From positions 1 through 7,441 of the forward strand of contig JAQBPS010000766.1 of assembly GCA_028287415.1 (NCBI GenBank): a stretch of 7,441 bases of DNA, given 5' to 3'. A program made the position numbers and the translations under genes. Under the pieces are notes generated by a model. The model was given only the letters and a program-made list of their open reading frames with translations. It was not told the DNA's origin and made no database searches. This stretch comes from Bacillota bacterium. GTDB lineage: Bacteria; Bacillota; Sulfobacillia; Symbiobacteriales; Symbiobacteriaceae. Within the stretch, counting starts at the first letter, position 1. Each line of letters begins with the position of its first letter. Below, piece by piece: positions 1 through 6,770 of this stretch.

Positions 1-1
1 C

Positions 2-130
2 GTGCTCGCGCTCCTGGACCGCTCCCACCTGGACAAGCCCTGGGCGGATCAGGTCGCGGAAGCGCTGCCGGAGGATGCGGAGCGTACCGCCGACATGGAG
101 CAGGTGCGGGCATTCATCACATCAGCTTGA
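2..130 (+). CDS. 3' end of an unidentified protein gene (partial)
   Basis: The frame starting at base 2 is open from the left edge to a TGA at 128-130. It gives 42 residues beginning VLALLDRSHLDKPW and ending VRAFITSA. Codon use is typical of the neighbours, with G or C at most third positions except in the last few codons, which supports real coding. The peptide is hydrophilic and acidic (PEDAERTADMEQ) with no membrane segment or motif I recognise, so no function is assigned. The last 14 bases overlap the 3' end of the convergent minus-strand gene, and no terminator hairpin lies between them. The rest of the gene is outside the window. Confidence 0.6.
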   Translation: MLALLDRSHLDKPWADQVAEALPEDAERTADMEQVRAFITSA

Positions 131-764
131 AGAACGAGGTGTGCTCGCGCATCTGGGTGTCGCCGACCTGGTGCCCCCAGTGCCAGAGCACCAGGTCCAC
201 GGTGCGTGCACGCTCCCCGGTCTCGGCCGCGATGCGGTCGCAGAGCTCATCCGGTGTCGTCTCCAGGTAGGCGGCGAGCCGGGCGACGGGCCCCTGCTTG
301 ACTACTGTGTCCCAGCCGAGGTTGCGGGCCAGGTGGTACTTGTTGTTCGGACCGACCCAGGGCAGGGTGGTCAGCTTGGCCAGCGCCTGCTTTGTGGGGA
401 GGGGCGCCAGGCGCGCCATCAGGCCGGGCTCGCGGGCCAGGTCATCGGCAAAGTTCAGGATCGCATCAATCTTCCGGGGCGCCTTCAGCACATCAAGGGC
501 GCCGATGCGGGCATCCGTCCGCCGGGCGGCGACCTGCGCCGGCGCCCAGCCCCAGTAGGCCTCGCCCAGCCGGGCCCAGTGCTTGAAGATCACCTGGGGG
601 CTCAAGCCGCAGCAGTACACCACCCAGGCGTACTCCCGCAGCAGGTCGTCATCGGTAAACTGGTTGGGGATCTCGTGCCGCCACTGCATCAGCAGCGCCT
701 CGGAGTTCGCAGCCGTCGCCGCGAGATGATCCAATGCATGCTCCCAAAGTGCTTGTGTGTTCAT
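117..764 (-). CDS. HhH-GPD (endonuclease III-like) fold protein, possibly non-catalytic
   Basis: This 215-residue soluble protein has the all-helical layout of HhH-GPD base-excision DNA glycosylases. The clearest part is a helix-hairpin-helix, LPWVGPNNKYHLARNLGW at residues 134-151, followed by VVKQGPVARLA where active members carry the catalytic Asp, as in the VDTH of E. coli Nth. Aligned to Nth, the catalytic Lys position is Asn140 and the Asp position is Gln157 (or Gly158), so both catalytic residues seem to be missing. There is no C-terminal four-Cys iron-sulfur motif; the only cysteines are 51, 52 and 175. It may bind DNA without cutting, or use other residues. The ATG at 764-762 is the first start of the frame and has only a weak upstream GGTGAA. 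It is divergent from the acetyltransferase gene. The fold is fairly sure; the function is unknown. Confidence 0.8.
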   Translation of the reverse strand: MNTQALWEHALDHLAATAANSEALLMQWRHEIPNQFTDDDLLREYAWVVYCCGLSPQVIFKHWARLGEAYWGWAPAQVAARRTDARIGALDVLKAPRKIDAILNFADDLAREPGLMARLAPLPTKQALAKLTTLPWVGPNNKYHLARNLGWDTVVKQGPVARLAAYLETTPDELCDRIAAETGERARTVDLVLWHWGHQVGDTQMREHTSFFKLM

Positions 765-918
765 ACTGCGGAAGATTCACCGCACGCAGCGAAAACCCTG
801 TTGTCACCTTCTGGCACAGTTATCAGGTCGACCCCGAAACTATTCAGGCAGGAAGGATACGCCCCCGGAGCGAAATTCCGAGGGTATGCTGCCGAGACAA
901 CCCCGGGGGTGACGTTCC
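765..918. promoter_or_regulatory. Divergent intergenic region with possible leader hairpin
   Basis: These 154 bases separate the minus-strand HhH-GPD gene from the plus-strand GNAT gene, so promoters for both should lie here. I see no convincing sigma-A pair. TTGTCA at 801-806 has a TATCAG only 14 bases downstream, which is too close. TATGCT at 885-890 has no -35 at the right distance. A possible RNA hairpin pairs CGCCCCCGG (860-868) with CCGGGGGTG (903-911). It has nine pairs including one G-U and a 34-base loop, and it would cover the GGGGGTGA ribosome site of the GNAT gene. Its significance in such GC-rich DNA is uncertain. Confidence 0.35.
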
Positions 919-1902
919 ATGATGCTTTCACCGCTCGCACAGATCGACGAACACCAGCTGACCGCCCTGTGGAACGCCGCCATTGGCGACCGTTTTCCCA
1001 TGCGCCCGGCGCTGTTGCGCCGCAACCTGTTCGGGGACCTCAACTTCCTGCCCGAGGCGAGCTTCGCCGCCTGCGACGACGACGGGCGGCTGGTGGGCTT
1101 TATCGGTGCCAAGCTGAACCGTGAGTTCAGCGGGGCCCTGAGCCCGCGGCAGGGCTACATCAACAGCTTGATCGTCCATCCGGACCATCGGCGCCAGGGC
1201 ATCGGGACCGCTCTCTTCCACGCGGCGGTGGATGTGCTGTCGCAGCATACGCCTGTGCGGATTCACATCGGCCGCGACACCTTCCACTTCTTCCCCGGGG
1301 TGCCGGAAGAGATCCCGGAGGCGGCTCCGTTCTTCGCAGCGATGGGCGTCGCCATCGCCACGAACCGGGAGACCGACCTTGTGGCGGCGCTTGCGGATTA
1401 CGACCTGCCGGCGGAAGTGAAGGCCACGATCGAGCGGGAGCCGGTGGCGATCCGCCCCTGCCGCCCCGACGAGGTGTCGCTGCTGGCGGATCACCTGCGC
1501 CGGGACTTCCCCGGGCGCTGGCAGTACGAGTTTGCCAAGTTTATCTACGATGGGGGCGACCCCGCAGACTACATGATCGTCCGGGAAGGTGACCGGGTGA
1601 TCGGGTTTTGCCATATGTACACGCCTGAGTCGGTCTGGACGGGTCCGAGCACCTACTGGTCACCGCTCTACCCGCGTGATCGCTTCGGCGGCTATGGCCC
1701 GCTGGGGGTCACCAGGGAGGCTCGTGGCCGGGGGCTCGGCCTTGCGGTCACGGCCGCAGCCGTGCTGGAGCTGAAGCGCCGGGGCATCACCCGGGCCGGT
1801 GTGGACTGGACCGGGCTCGTCGACTTTTACGGGCGGCTGGGCTTTACGCCTTGGAAGCGCTACCTTTCTGCGGCCCTCGAGTTAAACGCAAACGGGAGAT
1901 AA
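919..1902 (+). CDS. Tandem-domain GNAT N-acetyltransferase
   Basis: The 327-residue protein carries two GNAT (acetyl-CoA dependent N-acetyltransferase) domains. The first (about 5-150) has the acetyl-CoA pyrophosphate loop VHPDHRRQGIGTAL, with R91xxG94xG96. The second (about 175-322) has PLGVTREARGRGLGLAV, with R269xxG272xG274, then the GNAT motif B FYGRLGF (303-309), whose Tyr304 is at the usual general-acid position. No signal peptide or membrane segment is seen, so it should be cytoplasmic. ATG at 919 is chosen because GGGGGTGA (905-912) lies 6 bases upstream; a second ATG follows immediately at 922. It stops 6 bases before hom and probably shares its mRNA. The substrate cannot be read from sequence; an amino acid or related metabolite is a guess from context. 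Family assignment is firm. Confidence 0.9.
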   Translation: MMLSPLAQIDEHQLTALWNAAIGDRFPMRPALLRRNLFGDLNFLPEASFAACDDDGRLVGFIGAKLNREFSGALSPRQGYINSLIVHPDHRRQGIGTALFHAAVDVLSQHTPVRIHIGRDTFHFFPGVPEEIPEAAPFFAAMGVAIATNRETDLVAALADYDLPAEVKATIEREPVAIRPCRPDEVSLLADHLRRDFPGRWQYEFAKFIYDGGDPADYMIVREGDRVIGFCHMYTPESVWTGPSTYWSPLYPRDRFGGYGPLGVTREARGRGLGLAVTAAAVLELKRRGITRAGVDWTGLVDFYGRLGFTPWKRYLSAALELNANGR

Positions 1903-1908
1903 CGAAAC

Positions 1909-3216
1909 GTGGAACAGCATAAAATGCGGATCGCCCTGCTGGGTATGGGCACGGTGGGCACCGGTGTCGTGAAATTGCTCCGGGAGCATTATGAGATTAT
2001 CAACATGAAGACGGGCCTGAATGTTGAGGTCGCCAAGGTACTGGTCCGGGATGCCTCCCGGTCCCGCCCCGGGCTGGAGGACCTGCCCCTCACCGAGGAA
2101 GTGAACGAGATTCTCGAGGACCCGTCGATTCAGATCGTCGTGGAGCTGATGGGTGGCATCGAGCCGGCCCGCTCCTACATGGTGGCGGCGCTGAGGGCCG
2201 GTAAGACGGTCGTCACGGCGAACAAGGACGTGGTCTCGGAGTTCGGCAAGGACCTGTATGACGCGGGCGACGTCGGCGATGCGGAACTCTACTTTGAGGC
2301 GAGCGTCGGCGGTGGCATTCCAGTGCTGCGTCCGCTCAAGGAGAGCCTCTCGGCGAACAAGATGCAGAAGGTGATGGGCATCGTCAACGGGACGACGAAC
2401 TACATTCTGACGCAGATGTCGCAGTTCGGCCGCCCCTACGAGGAGGCGCTGCGGGAGGCCCAGGCCTTGGGTTACGCCGAGCCCGACCCCACGAACGATG
2501 TGCAGGGGTTCGACGCCGGCCGCAAGCTGGCGATTCTGGCATCGATCGCCTTCATGTCCCGGGTGAAGCCGGGCATGGTGTACACCGAGGGCATCACCCG
2601 GATCACGCCGCGGGATATTGAGTACGGCAAGCGGTTCGGCTGGTCGGTCAAGCTGCTGGCGATCGGCAAGGAGGTGGACGGGCAGATCGAGGCGCGGGTC
2701 CATCCGGCCTTCATCGCCAGTGAGCACCCGCTGGCGGCGGTGGCCGGCTCGCTGAACGCCATCTTCGCGGTGGGCGACCCGGTTGGCGAGACCATGTTCT
2801 ATGGGCGGGGTGCCGGTGCAGGCCCGACCGCGTCGTCCGTGGTCGGCGACCTGATCGCTGCGGCCCTGTCCAAGCGGACCCCCGGACGCCGCGCTGGCGA
2901 CGCGTGCACCTGCCTGTTCCACAAGCAGGTAATGGACATCGGTCAGGTGGTCAGCCGGTACTATCTGCGGCTCTCCTGTGCCGACCAGTCGGGCGTGCTG
3001 GCGCGGATTGCTGAGGCGTTCGGCGCTGAGGATGTGTCGATCGCGAACATGGTGCAGGGCAGCGGCGGCCCGGACCGCGAGGATACCGGTGAGGATGCGG
3101 AACTGGTGCTGGTGACGCACTCGGTGCTTGAGGCGAAGCTTCAGGCCGTGGTGCGGCGGCTCCAGTCGATCCCCGAGGTGCTGGCGGTTGAGAACGTGAT
3201 CCGGGTGGAGGCTTAA
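1909..3216 (+). CDS. hom: Homoserine dehydrogenase with C-terminal ACT domain
   Basis: The enzyme reduces aspartate semialdehyde to homoserine with NAD(P)H (EC 1.1.1.3), the branch point toward threonine, methionine and isoleucine. The 435 residues are full length for the long bacterial form. The N-terminal Rossmann domain has GMGTVG (12-17), and TANKD (103-107) supplies the conserved Lys106. The catalytic domain has MGIVNGTTNYIL (156-167) and the segment from E191 to K206. There E191, D197, D202 and K206 match the yeast residues Glu208, Asp214, Asp219 and Lys223. An ACT domain (about 352-435, YLRLSCADQSGVLARIAEAF) implies feedback control, by threonine in relatives. It carries a slightly long acidic loop, GSGGPDREDTGEDAE (384-398). 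GTG at 1909 is preferred, with GGGAG (1894-1898) 10 bases before it; ATG at 1924 is the alternative. No kinase or thrB/thrC gene is adjacent. Confidence 0.97.
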   Translation: MEQHKMRIALLGMGTVGTGVVKLLREHYEIINMKTGLNVEVAKVLVRDASRSRPGLEDLPLTEEVNEILEDPSIQIVVELMGGIEPARSYMVAALRAGKTVVTANKDVVSEFGKDLYDAGDVGDAELYFEASVGGGIPVLRPLKESLSANKMQKVMGIVNGTTNYILTQMSQFGRPYEEALREAQALGYAEPDPTNDVQGFDAGRKLAILASIAFMSRVKPGMVYTEGITRITPRDIEYGKRFGWSVKLLAIGKEVDGQIEARVHPAFIASEHPLAAVAGSLNAIFAVGDPVGETMFYGRGAGAGPTASSVVGDLIAAALSKRTPGRRAGDACTCLFHKQVMDIGQVVSRYYLRLSCADQSGVLARIAEAFGAEDVSIANMVQGSGGPDREDTGEDAELVLVTHSVLEAKLQAVVRRLQSIPEVLAVENVIRVEA

Positions 3217-3222
3217 GCCTTG
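3207..3222 (+). promoter_or_regulatory. Ribosome site fixing the TTG start of the exporter gene
   Basis: GGAGG at 3207-3211, inside the last codons of hom, lies 8 bases before a TTG codon at 3220-3222. The hom stop TAA (3214-3216) sits between them. The spacing is ideal and no ATG or GTG is nearby in frame, so TTG is the likely start. Translation of the exporter is probably coupled to that of hom. Confidence 0.75.
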
Positions 3223-3843
3223 GTCACGGCCATCGTCAAGGCGTTCTTCCTCTCACTGGGGCTGATTCTGCCACTTGGCGTTCAGAACACATTTGTGATG
3301 ACGCAAGGAGCGCTTCACCGCCGCTGGGCGAGGGCGCTCCCGGCTGTGATCACCGCAGGGATCTGCGACACGATCCTGACGACTGTTTCAGTCACCGGCA
3401 TGTCGCTGGTGGTGCTGAAGATTCCCTGGTTCAAGACGGGGCTCAGCTGGGTGGGCGTGTTCTTCCTCAGTTACATGGGCTGGGCAACCTGGCGTTCCGA
3501 GCCCTCGCAGGGGGCAAGCGCCGCCGATGACGAGTGGCCCCTGCGCCGCCAGGTGCTCTTCGCTGCGTCCGTCTCGCTGCTCAATCCGCATGCGATCCTG
3601 GATACGGTGGCGGTGATCGGTACAACTGCTCTCCAGTACAGTGGGGGGGTTCGCCTGGCCTATACCCTGACCTCTATTGCCGTCTCGTGGGTCTGGTTCG
3701 TATCCCTCGCCGCAGCCGGACGGCTCCTCGGCCTGGCGGCGTCGGGCCTGAACATGATGCGGTGGCTCAACCGAATCTCCGCCCTGATCATGTGGGTGGT
3801 GGCAGCCCAGTTTCTCTACTCACTGCTTGTGAAGGCAAAATGA
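3220..3843 (+). CDS. LysE/ArgO-family amino-acid exporter
   Basis: This 207-residue, very hydrophobic inner-membrane protein matches the LysE family, closest in motif to E. coli ArgO. It has LILPLGVQNTFVMTQG (15-30), where ArgO has LPLGPQNAFVMNQG, and LLNPHAILDTVAVIG (120-134), where ArgO has LNPHVYLDTFVVLG. About six membrane segments can be drawn: 6-27, 38-65, 72-91, 111-134, 147-171 and 184-204. A polar loop (92-110) separates the third and fourth. Family members expel basic or other amino acids driven by ion gradients. Here the link to hom suggests lysine, arginine, threonine or homoserine, but the substrate is not determined. It starts at TTG 3 bases after hom, and its TGA is built into the base of the downstream terminator hairpin. 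Regulation by a LysG/ArgP-type activator is common for relatives, but no such gene is in the window. Confidence 0.92.
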   Translation: MVTAIVKAFFLSLGLILPLGVQNTFVMTQGALHRRWARALPAVITAGICDTILTTVSVTGMSLVVLKIPWFKTGLSWVGVFFLSYMGWATWRSEPSQGASAADDEWPLRRQVLFAASVSLLNPHAILDTVAVIGTTALQYSGGVRLAYTLTSIAVSWVWFVSLAAAGRLLGLAASGLNMMRWLNRISALIMWVVAAQFLYSLLVKAK

Positions 3844-3877
3844 GGGCGCCCCTGTGTAGGGGCGCCCTCGCTTTATC
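3842..3877. terminator. Bidirectional Rho-independent terminator
   Basis: A perfect 12-bp stem pairs GAGGGCGCCCCT (3842-3853) with AGGGGCGCCCTC (3858-3869) around a GTGT loop. On the plus strand it is followed by GCTTTATCT. On the minus strand the stem is followed by ATTTTGCC, from the AAAA at 3837-3840. It sits between the convergent exporter and permease genes, so it can end both operons. The exporter stop codon TGA (3841-3843) overlaps the first stem bases, and the permease stop (3877-3879) lies just past the T-run. Confidence 0.92.
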
Positions 3878-4713
3878 TAGAGATCCCGGGTCCGGAAGGA
3901 TCGGGTACCCACCAGTATGACCACCACCAGCCACCCCGCCGCCCACACCAGCATCCAGACACTGGGCGCCGGCGCCTCCATGCCGGTGCTCCGCATCAGC
4001 GCCCCGACGACGCCGATCCCGTCTGTCCAGCGGTAAATCATCCACCGGTAGACGGCATCGATCGGCGAGAGCAGGCTGATGACGATGCCCGTGTTCATGA
4101 GCGTACTGCTGCCCGACACGTTGCCGAGCGTTTCCAGCATCGTGCCGACCTGTGCCACGACGAACAGCATCAGCGTTGTGATGCCCGTGCCAATGGTGCC
4201 CAGCCGGGTGCTCAGACCGAGGGCAAACGCCGCCAGCAGAATCGGCCCGACCGGGAAGATCAGCAGTACATAGTGCCACCCCGGCGGCCAGCCCGGGCCC
4301 GCAAGCACCAGACTCAGCCCCACTCCCGCGGCCAAAAACAGGCTAAACAGGCCCGCCAGGCTCGCCGTCGCCAGCAGTTTGCCGAGGAATACCTGCGCCC
4401 GGCTCACCGTGCGGGTGAGCAGCAGGTGCATGCTGCCGTTCTCCACTTCCGGCCCAATCCCGCCCGCTGCCAAAAAGATGGCGGCGATGGCTGCAAGGAT
4501 GTTCAGCGCACCAAGGAAGATTCTGGCCCCGAGCCAAATGCCAGCACGCGCCTGTACCGGCGTCAGATGGCGCAGCGTTTCCGGCCAGGCACGGCTGATC
4601 ACCAGACCGAACAGGGCCAGCACTACGACAGCGGCCGCTGCCAAAATCAGCAGGAACCGCCGCCGCAGGGCCTCGCGCAGTGTGAAGCCCGCCACCAGCA
4701 GGACTTTACGCAC
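3877..4713 (-). CDS. ABC-2 type transporter permease
   Basis: The 278-residue membrane protein is the transmembrane half of an ABC exporter. An N-terminal amphipathic stretch, LREALRRRF (12-20), precedes about six membrane helices near 21-40, 62-83, 113-139, 148-168, 175-192 and 254-270. After the second helix comes the ABC-2 hallmark GGIGPEVENGSMHLLLTRTV (84-103), then SRAQVFLGK (104-112); this follows the family pattern E..(N)GT...LL..P.SR....GK. The extracytoplasmic loop before the last helix (about 220-252) is fairly long. Start is GTG at 4713-4711, with GGGGAGGTG (4729-4721) 7 bases upstream. The gene overlaps the ATPase stop by 8 bases (GTGCGTAA), so the two are translationally coupled and should form one complex. 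Cargo is unknown; drug or peptide export and envelope defence are typical for such pairs. It ends at the shared terminator. Confidence 0.92.
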   Translation of the reverse strand: MRKVLLVAGFTLREALRRRFLLILAAAAVVVLALFGLVISRAWPETLRHLTPVQARAGIWLGARIFLGALNILAAIAAIFLAAGGIGPEVENGSMHLLLTRTVSRAQVFLGKLLATASLAGLFSLFLAAGVGLSLVLAGPGWPPGWHYVLLIFPVGPILLAAFALGLSTRLGTIGTGITTLMLFVVAQVGTMLETLGNVSGSSTLMNTGIVISLLSPIDAVYRWMIYRWTDGIGVVGALMRSTGMEAPAPSVWMLVWAAGWLVVVILVGTRSFRTRDL

Positions 4714-5632
4714 CGGCCTTCACCTCCCCGATGGCGCCGAGGAAGAGGTCTTCCAGGCTCTCCCGCTGGGGCGTCAGCTCCAGCAGGTGTGAGCCGCTCG
4801 CCATGATTGCGGGGGCCACAGCGCCGAGGTCATCCGGCTGGTTCAGGTGGAGGAGCGCCCGCCCGCCGCCTCTCGGCTCGACGCGCCCCAGGACCGCCAG
4901 CGCCCGCTCGACAGCGGGGGAGAAGGGCTCCGCCTGCACCATGACGCTCAGGTTCCCCGCCACGAGCGCCGCCGGGTTACCGGACATCACAATTTGCCCC
5001 TTGCGGATGATGGCGACCTGGTCGGCCACCATCTCCACATCGCTGAGGATGTGCGAGTTGAGCAGCACGGTCGTGCGCTCCTGCCGGAGCAGGATGATCA
5101 GGTCCCGCACCTCACGGCGCCCGACAGGGTCGAGCGCGGAGGTCGGTTCGTCCAGCAGCAGCAGCCGGGGGCGGTGCAGCAGGGCGGTGGCGATGCAGAG
5201 CCGCTGCCGCATGCCCTTGGAGAAGGTGCCGATGCGCTGGGTGCGCACGCTGGGGGGCAGCCCAACCCGCTCGATCACTTCATCGATGCGGGCGGAGAGC
5301 TCCCGCCCCGTCATTTCGTTCAGGTTGCCATAGAAGCGGAGCAGTTCCCCTGCCGTCGGCCAGCCTGGCAGGCCGAACAGTTCGGGTACAAAGCCGAGGA
5401 GCCGCGTGGCAGCAGGCGAGCCGGCCGGGTGGCCGAAAATCGTCGCAGTCCCGCTGGTGGGGGCATGCAGGCCGGCCAGCACCTTTACGACGGTGCTCTT
5501 GCCGGCTCCGTTCGGGCCCAGGAAGCCGAAGACCTGGCCCGCCGGGACGGCCATGGAGACGTCCCGGCAGCCGGGGGTCTGTCCGTAGTGCTTCGTCAGG
5601 TTCTCAGTGCAGATTGCCAGGGCACTGTCCAT
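4706..5632 (-). CDS. ABC transporter ATP-binding protein
   Basis: The 308-residue cytoplasmic ATPase powers the adjacent permease. In order it shows Walker A GPNGAGKST (39-47), a Q-loop region FVPELFGL (81-88) with Glu84 in place of Gln as is common in DrrA-like exporters, signature FSKGMRQRL (137-145), Walker B LLLLDEPTS (157-165) followed by the D-loop SALD, and the switch His194 in LNSHILSD. A C-terminal extension of about 85 residues after the nucleotide-binding domain is typical of drug and lantibiotic exporter ATPases. All catalytic residues are present. I start at ATG 5632 (MDSALAICTENL), 4 bases after the anti-sigma stop, with GGTGGGG just upstream. The frame is open further upstream to an ATG at 5713, but that part overlaps the anti-sigma gene and is not family-like. 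The stop overlaps the permease start. Confidence 0.95.
   Translation of the reverse strand: MDSALAICTENLTKHYGQTPGCRDVSMAVPAGQVFGFLGPNGAGKSTVVKVLAGLHAPTSGTATIFGHPAGSPAATRLLGFVPELFGLPGWPTAGELLRFYGNLNEMTGRELSARIDEVIERVGLPPSVRTQRIGTFSKGMRQRLCIATALLHRPRLLLLDEPTSALDPVGRREVRDLIILLRQERTTVLLNSHILSDVEMVADQVAIIRKGQIVMSGNPAALVAGNLSVMVQAEPFSPAVERALAVLGRVEPRGGGRALLHLNQPDDLGAVAPAIMASGSHLLELTPQRESLEDLFLGAIGEVKAGA
4721..4729 (-). promoter_or_regulatory. Ribosome site for the GTG start of the permease
   Basis: On the minus strand GGGGAGGTG lies 7 bases before the GTG at 4713. It lies inside the ATPase gene, whose TAA follows 5 bases into the permease. The strong site supports GTG as the true start and suggests efficient, coupled translation. 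Confidence 0.75.
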
Positions 5633-5636
5633 ACGG

Positions 5637-6770
5637 TCAGTTCCCCACCGATTGGGCAATGCGCAGAAGCTCCGCCTGGGCCAGCGGGCCGCTGACGACG
5701 TTGACCTGCCCACCCGCCACCCAGACGATGGCGCCGCGCCCCTGCTGGTCCGTGTAGTAAGCGCCGGTCTGACCGTTCACCTTGACCTCAGCACCCTTGC
5801 CGTCCATGACGGGAAGGGGCAGGGTCTTGGTCAGGTCGATCGACCGGAGCTGCGCCTGTAAGCTGGTGGGCAGCCCGAGTTCGGTGCCCAGGCTGGAAGT
5901 CAGCAGCTGGACGGTCTTGTTCACATCCACCTTGCCGGACGCGGAGAGGGTGGGGGTGGTCATACGCGCGACCGTCAAGTGCTTGTCACCGTTGGCGTAG
6001 TTCATGACCGTGGTCGGGCCGGTGGTGACCTGGATCACCTGCCCCTTCAGTTCAGCAGGCAGCTGCGCCTTGCTGCCGGCCAGGCCCAGCAGTTCGTTGA
6101 CGGCGTCCACATCGACGTGGACGAGGGCTTCTCCGCTGCCGGAGGACATGCCGTTTTTGCCGGCGGTGTAGCCGTCAGGCAGGTAGGTCGGGGCCTGGAA
6201 GCCGTGGCGCGTCAGCGCATCAAGACTGAGGCCCTCCTGCTTGTCGGCCTTGCGGACCTCTTCAATCTGAACCAGCTTGGCAAGCTGTCCCGCCGTCACG
6301 CCGGTGAGGTTGAGTTGGCTGCCCAGCTTGAAGTCAGCAGGGTTGATTTTGACCACGCGGGCGTCCTGCGTCCGGAAGACAGTGATCATGTCCGAGGCGG
6401 CGGCGCGTACGCCGGGGATGAACATGCTGGATGCGAGCGCCGCGACGGCGGCCACTGCGGCCACACGGCCGGTGAAGCGGAAAGGGTTCATGCGGGATTC
6501 CTCCTTATTGTGGAAGCGGTGCTCGGGCCGGGGCCGGAGGTCGGTGGGCATGGGCGGGGCGGGCGCCACCTCGGCCATGGCGTGGAGCGCGCCGAGCCTG
6601 GCGGCTGTGTGCGATGCGGTGCGCTGCACTTCGGTAAAACGGAGCTGGCAGCGGGCGCAGTTTTTTAGATGACGCTCAAGATATTGATGGCGCGGCCCGG
6701 GTAGTTCGCCGTCGAGGCAGGCACGCCACTCCCCTTCAGCGGGGTGGACCGGACTCAGCCAGTTGCTCAT
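5637..6770 (-). CDS. Transmembrane anti-sigma factor with zinc finger and extracytoplasmic sensor domain
   Basis: The 377-residue protein probably binds and silences the ECF sigma factor encoded just upstream. The cytoplasmic part (1-60) has the zf-HC2/ZAS motif HLKNCARC, H34-x3-C38-x2-C41, preceded by EWRACLDGELPG as in many anti-sigma proteins. A Pro/Arg-rich linker (about 65-93) leads to one membrane segment (102-119). It is followed by VRAAASDMITVFR, a junction common in Bacillota anti-sigma factors. The remaining 250 residues should lie outside the membrane. They include APTYLPDGY and a C-terminal AIVWVAGGQVNVVSGPLAQAELLRIAQS, resembling DUF4367-type sensor domains; that match is from memory. 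The start at ATG 6770 has AAGGAGG (6790-6784) 13 bases upstream, somewhat far, and overlaps the sigma gene by 35 bases. An in-frame ATG at 6491 has a better ribosome site. The ABC genes follow. Confidence 0.88.
   Translation of the reverse strand: MSNWLSPVHPAEGEWRACLDGELPGPRHQYLERHLKNCARCQLRFTEVQRTASHTAARLGALHAMAEVAPAPPMPTDLRPRPEHRFHNKEESRMNPFRFTGRVAAVAAVAALASSMFIPGVRAAASDMITVFRTQDARVVKINPADFKLGSQLNLTGVTAGQLAKLVQIEEVRKADKQEGLSLDALTRHGFQAPTYLPDGYTAGKNGMSSGSGEALVHVDVDAVNELLGLAGSKAQLPAELKGQVIQVTTGPTTVMNYANGDKHLTVARMTTPTLSASGKVDVNKTVQLLTSSLGTELGLPTSLQAQLRSIDLTKTLPLPVMDGKGAEVKVNGQTGAYYTDQQGRGAIVWVAGGQVNVVSGPLAQAELLRIAQSVGN
6489..6506 (-). promoter_or_regulatory. Possible internal translation start inside the anti-sigma gene
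   Basis: On the minus strand AAGGAGG (6506-6500) stands 8 bases before an in-frame ATG (6491-6489), a textbook Shine-Dalgarno arrangement and better spaced than that of the full gene. The product would begin MNPFRFTGRVAAVAAVAALA and would look like a secreted protein: a short basic start, a hydrophobic core and a VRAAA junction that could serve as a signal-peptidase site. It would be 284 residues without the zinc-finger domain. The arrangement is plain in the sequence; its use in the cell is inference, since the codons AAG GAG GAA also simply encode Lys-Glu-Glu. Confidence 0.4.

Noticed and set aside
801..826. TTGTCA with TATCAG as a sigma-A promoter for the GNAT gene.
   Set aside because: The spacing is only 14 bases against the usual 16-18, so it is not supported.
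75..1124. A 349-codon plus-strand open frame across the HhH-GPD gene and into the GNAT gene.
   Set aside because: It spans two real genes on opposite strands plus their intergenic region, and its product is low-complexity and has no recognisable motif.
928..1614. A 228-codon minus-strand frame inside the GNAT gene.
   Set aside because: It lies antisense to a clear double GNAT domain, with no motif and no ribosome site supporting it.
1882..3120. A 412-codon open frame antisense to hom.
   Set aside because: It mirrors hom codon by codon, is rich in His, Arg and Gln with no domain, and results from the strong G/C bias at third positions. Hom on the opposite strand is certain.
4847..5695. A 282-codon plus-strand frame across the ABC ATPase gene.
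   Set aside because: The minus-strand ATPase has every canonical motif; the plus-strand frame is its compositional shadow.
5633..5713. Upstream extension of the ABC ATPase to an ATG at 5713.
   Set aside because: The extra 27 residues overlap the anti-sigma gene and do not resemble ABC ATPases. ATG at 5632 fits the family and the operon spacing.
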